64,000 bases of DNA, taken from contig NZ_JAJEWQ010000004.1 of assembly GCF_020687805.1 (NCBI RefSeq), positions 124,001 through 188,000 on the forward strand, read 5' to 3'. Positions 62,574-64,000 of the stretch are shown piece after piece (the stretch's first letter is position 1; the number at the start of each line of letters is the position of its first letter). The DNA comes from Planctobacterium marinum. GTDB lineage: Bacteria; Pseudomonadota; Gammaproteobacteria; Enterobacterales; Alteromonadaceae. Made by a program: the position numbers and the translations under genes. Below the pieces are notes generated by a model that was not told where the DNA came from, searched no databases, and was given only the letters and a program-made list of their open reading frames with translations.

Positions 62574-64000
62574 TCAGAACACGCCATTTAAATCAGACAG
62601 AAAAAATTTGTAGGCCGGGTTTTCACTTTGATCTTCATAGTGGTAACCCAGCTTTTCCAGGTGTTGATTAAACAAGGGGGCTTCACCGTCCGGAATATCA
62701 AAACCCGCCAGCACCAGGCCTTCAGCGGCGCCATGGTTGCGATAATGAAACAGGGTAATATTCCATTGTTCGCCCAGCGTAGTTAAAAAGTTAAGCAAGG
62801 CGCCGGGGTGTTCAGGAAACTCAAAGGAGTACAGCTTTTCGGTCAGCAAAGTAGGGGGTCTGCCACCCACCATATATCTGACATGCAATTTGGCAATTTC
62901 ATTGTCAGACATATCAAACCATTTGTAACCCCGGTTATCTAATTTGCTGGTGATTTCCCGGTATTCTTCTTTGCCACGACGCAATTTAATGCCCACAAAG
63001 ATATGAGCAGTGTCACCGGAGGAATAACGGTAGTTAAATTCGGTTATGGCCTGTTTACCCAGAATATCGCAAAACTCTTTGAAGGCACCTTTGCGTTCAG
63101 GGATTCGCACCGCAAATACCGCTTCTTTTTGTTCACCCAGTTCGCAACGTTCTGAAACATAGCGCAGTGTGTGAAAATTAATATTGGCACCACACAAGAT
63201 ACCGGCAAGCTTCTGATCTTTAATATTGTTTTCAAGAACGTACTTTCTTATACCCGCAACAGACAAAGCTCCAGCCGGTTCAGCGATAACCCGGGTGTCT
63301 TCAAAAATCTCTTTAATAGCCGCACAGATTTCGTCGCTGTTAACCGTGATAATTTCGTCCACCAGACGTTGACACAAACGAAAGGTTTCCGTGCCCATGG
63401 TTTTTACGGCTACACCATCGGCAAAAATCCCCACAGAAGGTAATGTTACCGGCTTGCCTGCAGCCAGTGCCGCTTTCAAGCAGGCGGAGTCTTCCGCCTC
63501 GACGGCAACAATTTTAACATCGGGCTTGAGCTGTTTAACAAATACCGCGATTCCGGCAGCCAAACCACCCCCGCCAACGGCGATAAACAACGTATTCAGA
63601 TGAGGGTTTTGTTCCAGTAACTCACGGGCAATAGTGCCCTGACCAGCGATTACGTCCGGTGTGTCAAAAGGTGGGATCATGGTGTAACCATGCTCTGCCG
63701 CCAGGCGTCTGGCTTCGTCACTGGCAGCATCAAAGCTGGTGCCATGCAGGATAATGTTTACCCAGTCACCACCAAATGAGCGCACAGCGTCAATTTTTAT
63801 GTCGGGCGTGGTTTCCGGCATAACGATGGTAGCCCGTATTTTCTTCTTAAAAGCGGAATAGGCAACGCCCTGGGCATGATTACCGGCAGAGGCAGCAATG
63901 ACGCCTTTTTGCAATGCTTCGTCGCTCAGGTGGGTGATGCAATTGTACGCCCCCCGGAGTTTGAAAGATTTAACCGGTTGCTGGTCTTCACGTTTCAACC
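62574..64000 (-). CDS. ilvA: Threonine dehydratase, biosynthetic (IlvA), N-terminus beyond the window
   Basis: About 475 residues of a fold-type II PLP enzyme are seen; the start lies right of the window. The PLP lysine is in KSFKLRGAYN, the phosphate loop is VGGGGLAAG, and SAGNHAQGVAYSA is present. Two ACT-like regulatory domains follow (FAVRIPERKGAFKEFCDIL and YSFEFPEHPGALLNFLTTLG). It deaminates threonine to 2-oxobutanoate for isoleucine and is normally inhibited by isoleucine through these domains. Confidence 0.95.
   Translation of the reverse strand, partial: LKREDQQPVKSFKLRGAYNCITHLSDEALQKGVIAASAGNHAQGVAYSAFKKKIRATIVMPETTPDIKIDAVRSFGGDWVNIILHGTSFDAASDEARRLAAEHGYTMIPPFDTPDVIAGQGTIARELLEQNPHLNTLFIAVGGGGLAAGIAVFVKQLKPDVKIVAVEAEDSACLKAALAAGKPVTLPSVGIFADGVAVKTMGTETFRLCQRLVDEIITVNSDEICAAIKEIFEDTRVIAEPAGALSVAGIRKYVLENNIKDQKLAGILCGANINFHTLRYVSERCELGEQKEAVFAVRIPERKGAFKEFCDILGKQAITEFNYRYSSGDTAHIFVGIKLRRGKEEYREITSKLDNRGYKWFDMSDNEIAKLHVRYMVGGRPPTLLTEKLYSFEFPEHPGALLNFLTTLGEQWNITLFHYRNHGAAEGLVLAGFDIPDGEAPLFNQHLEKLGYHYEDQSENPAYKFFLSDLNGVF

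Overview
The window looks like chromosomal DNA of a free-living gammaproteobacterium, most likely an Alteromonadales/Alteromonadaceae relative. The grounds are moderate GC, a large TonB-dependent receptor of the type common in that order, and a housekeeping block (tRNA-Arg, cytochrome c5, rep, ubiK, ilvA). The taxon is inferred from protein style and gene content, not from a marker gene search.

Left part (1-11.4 kb). A MocR-type PLP-fold regulator (partial) diverges from ccoG across a pair of near-identical direct repeats that look like its operator. A copper/redox block follows: YHS protein, thioredoxin, a bufferin-type precursor peptide (DUF2282), its DUF692 maturase and its DUF2063 partner. 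Then come a TlpA-like redoxin, a small NrtS-like membrane protein, an unrecognised 327-residue protein, a DoxX protein, an AraC regulator, an NTF2-like DUF1348 protein, and a carboxymuconolactone decarboxylase divergent from a LysR regulator.

Central part (11.4-54.7 kb). This is a large catabolic locus for plant-type sugars. L-rhamnose genes are rhaI, the bifunctional aldolase/lactaldehyde dehydrogenase, an FMN L-lactate dehydrogenase, and probably a distant FGGY kinase at 51.5 kb. A second set fits D-apiose use by two routes. The non-oxidative route is a TIM-barrel isomerase, a glycerol-kinase-like FGGY kinase and a split transketolase. The oxidative route is an ApnO-like oxidoisomerase, a four-carbon-acid-sugar kinase and a RuBisCO-like protein, with a fused FAD/Fe-S oxidase that could take glycolate. 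Around them are two intracellular GH78 alpha-L-rhamnosidases, a GH127-type glycosidase, a DUF5060 glycosidase-like lipoprotein, an MFS transporter, a TonB receptor, a GMC dehydrogenase with its Tat-exported small subunit, a DUF1080 hydrolase and two DeoR repressors. Several promoters share an array of TCA-containing elements repeated every 10 bp, which suggests one regulon. L-rhamnose next to D-apiose recalls the Rha-Api disaccharide of rhamnogalacturonan II, apiosylated plant glycosides, or (if marine) seagrass apiogalacturonan; the substrate itself is inference.

Right part (54.7-64 kb). Core chromosome: tRNA-Arg(CCG), a cytochrome c5-like protein, a double-GAF GGDEF/EAL protein cut by an in-frame amber codon, Rep helicase, UbiK, a GlxA-type AraC regulator, a small membrane protein and the C-terminal part of threonine dehydratase IlvA running off the right edge.
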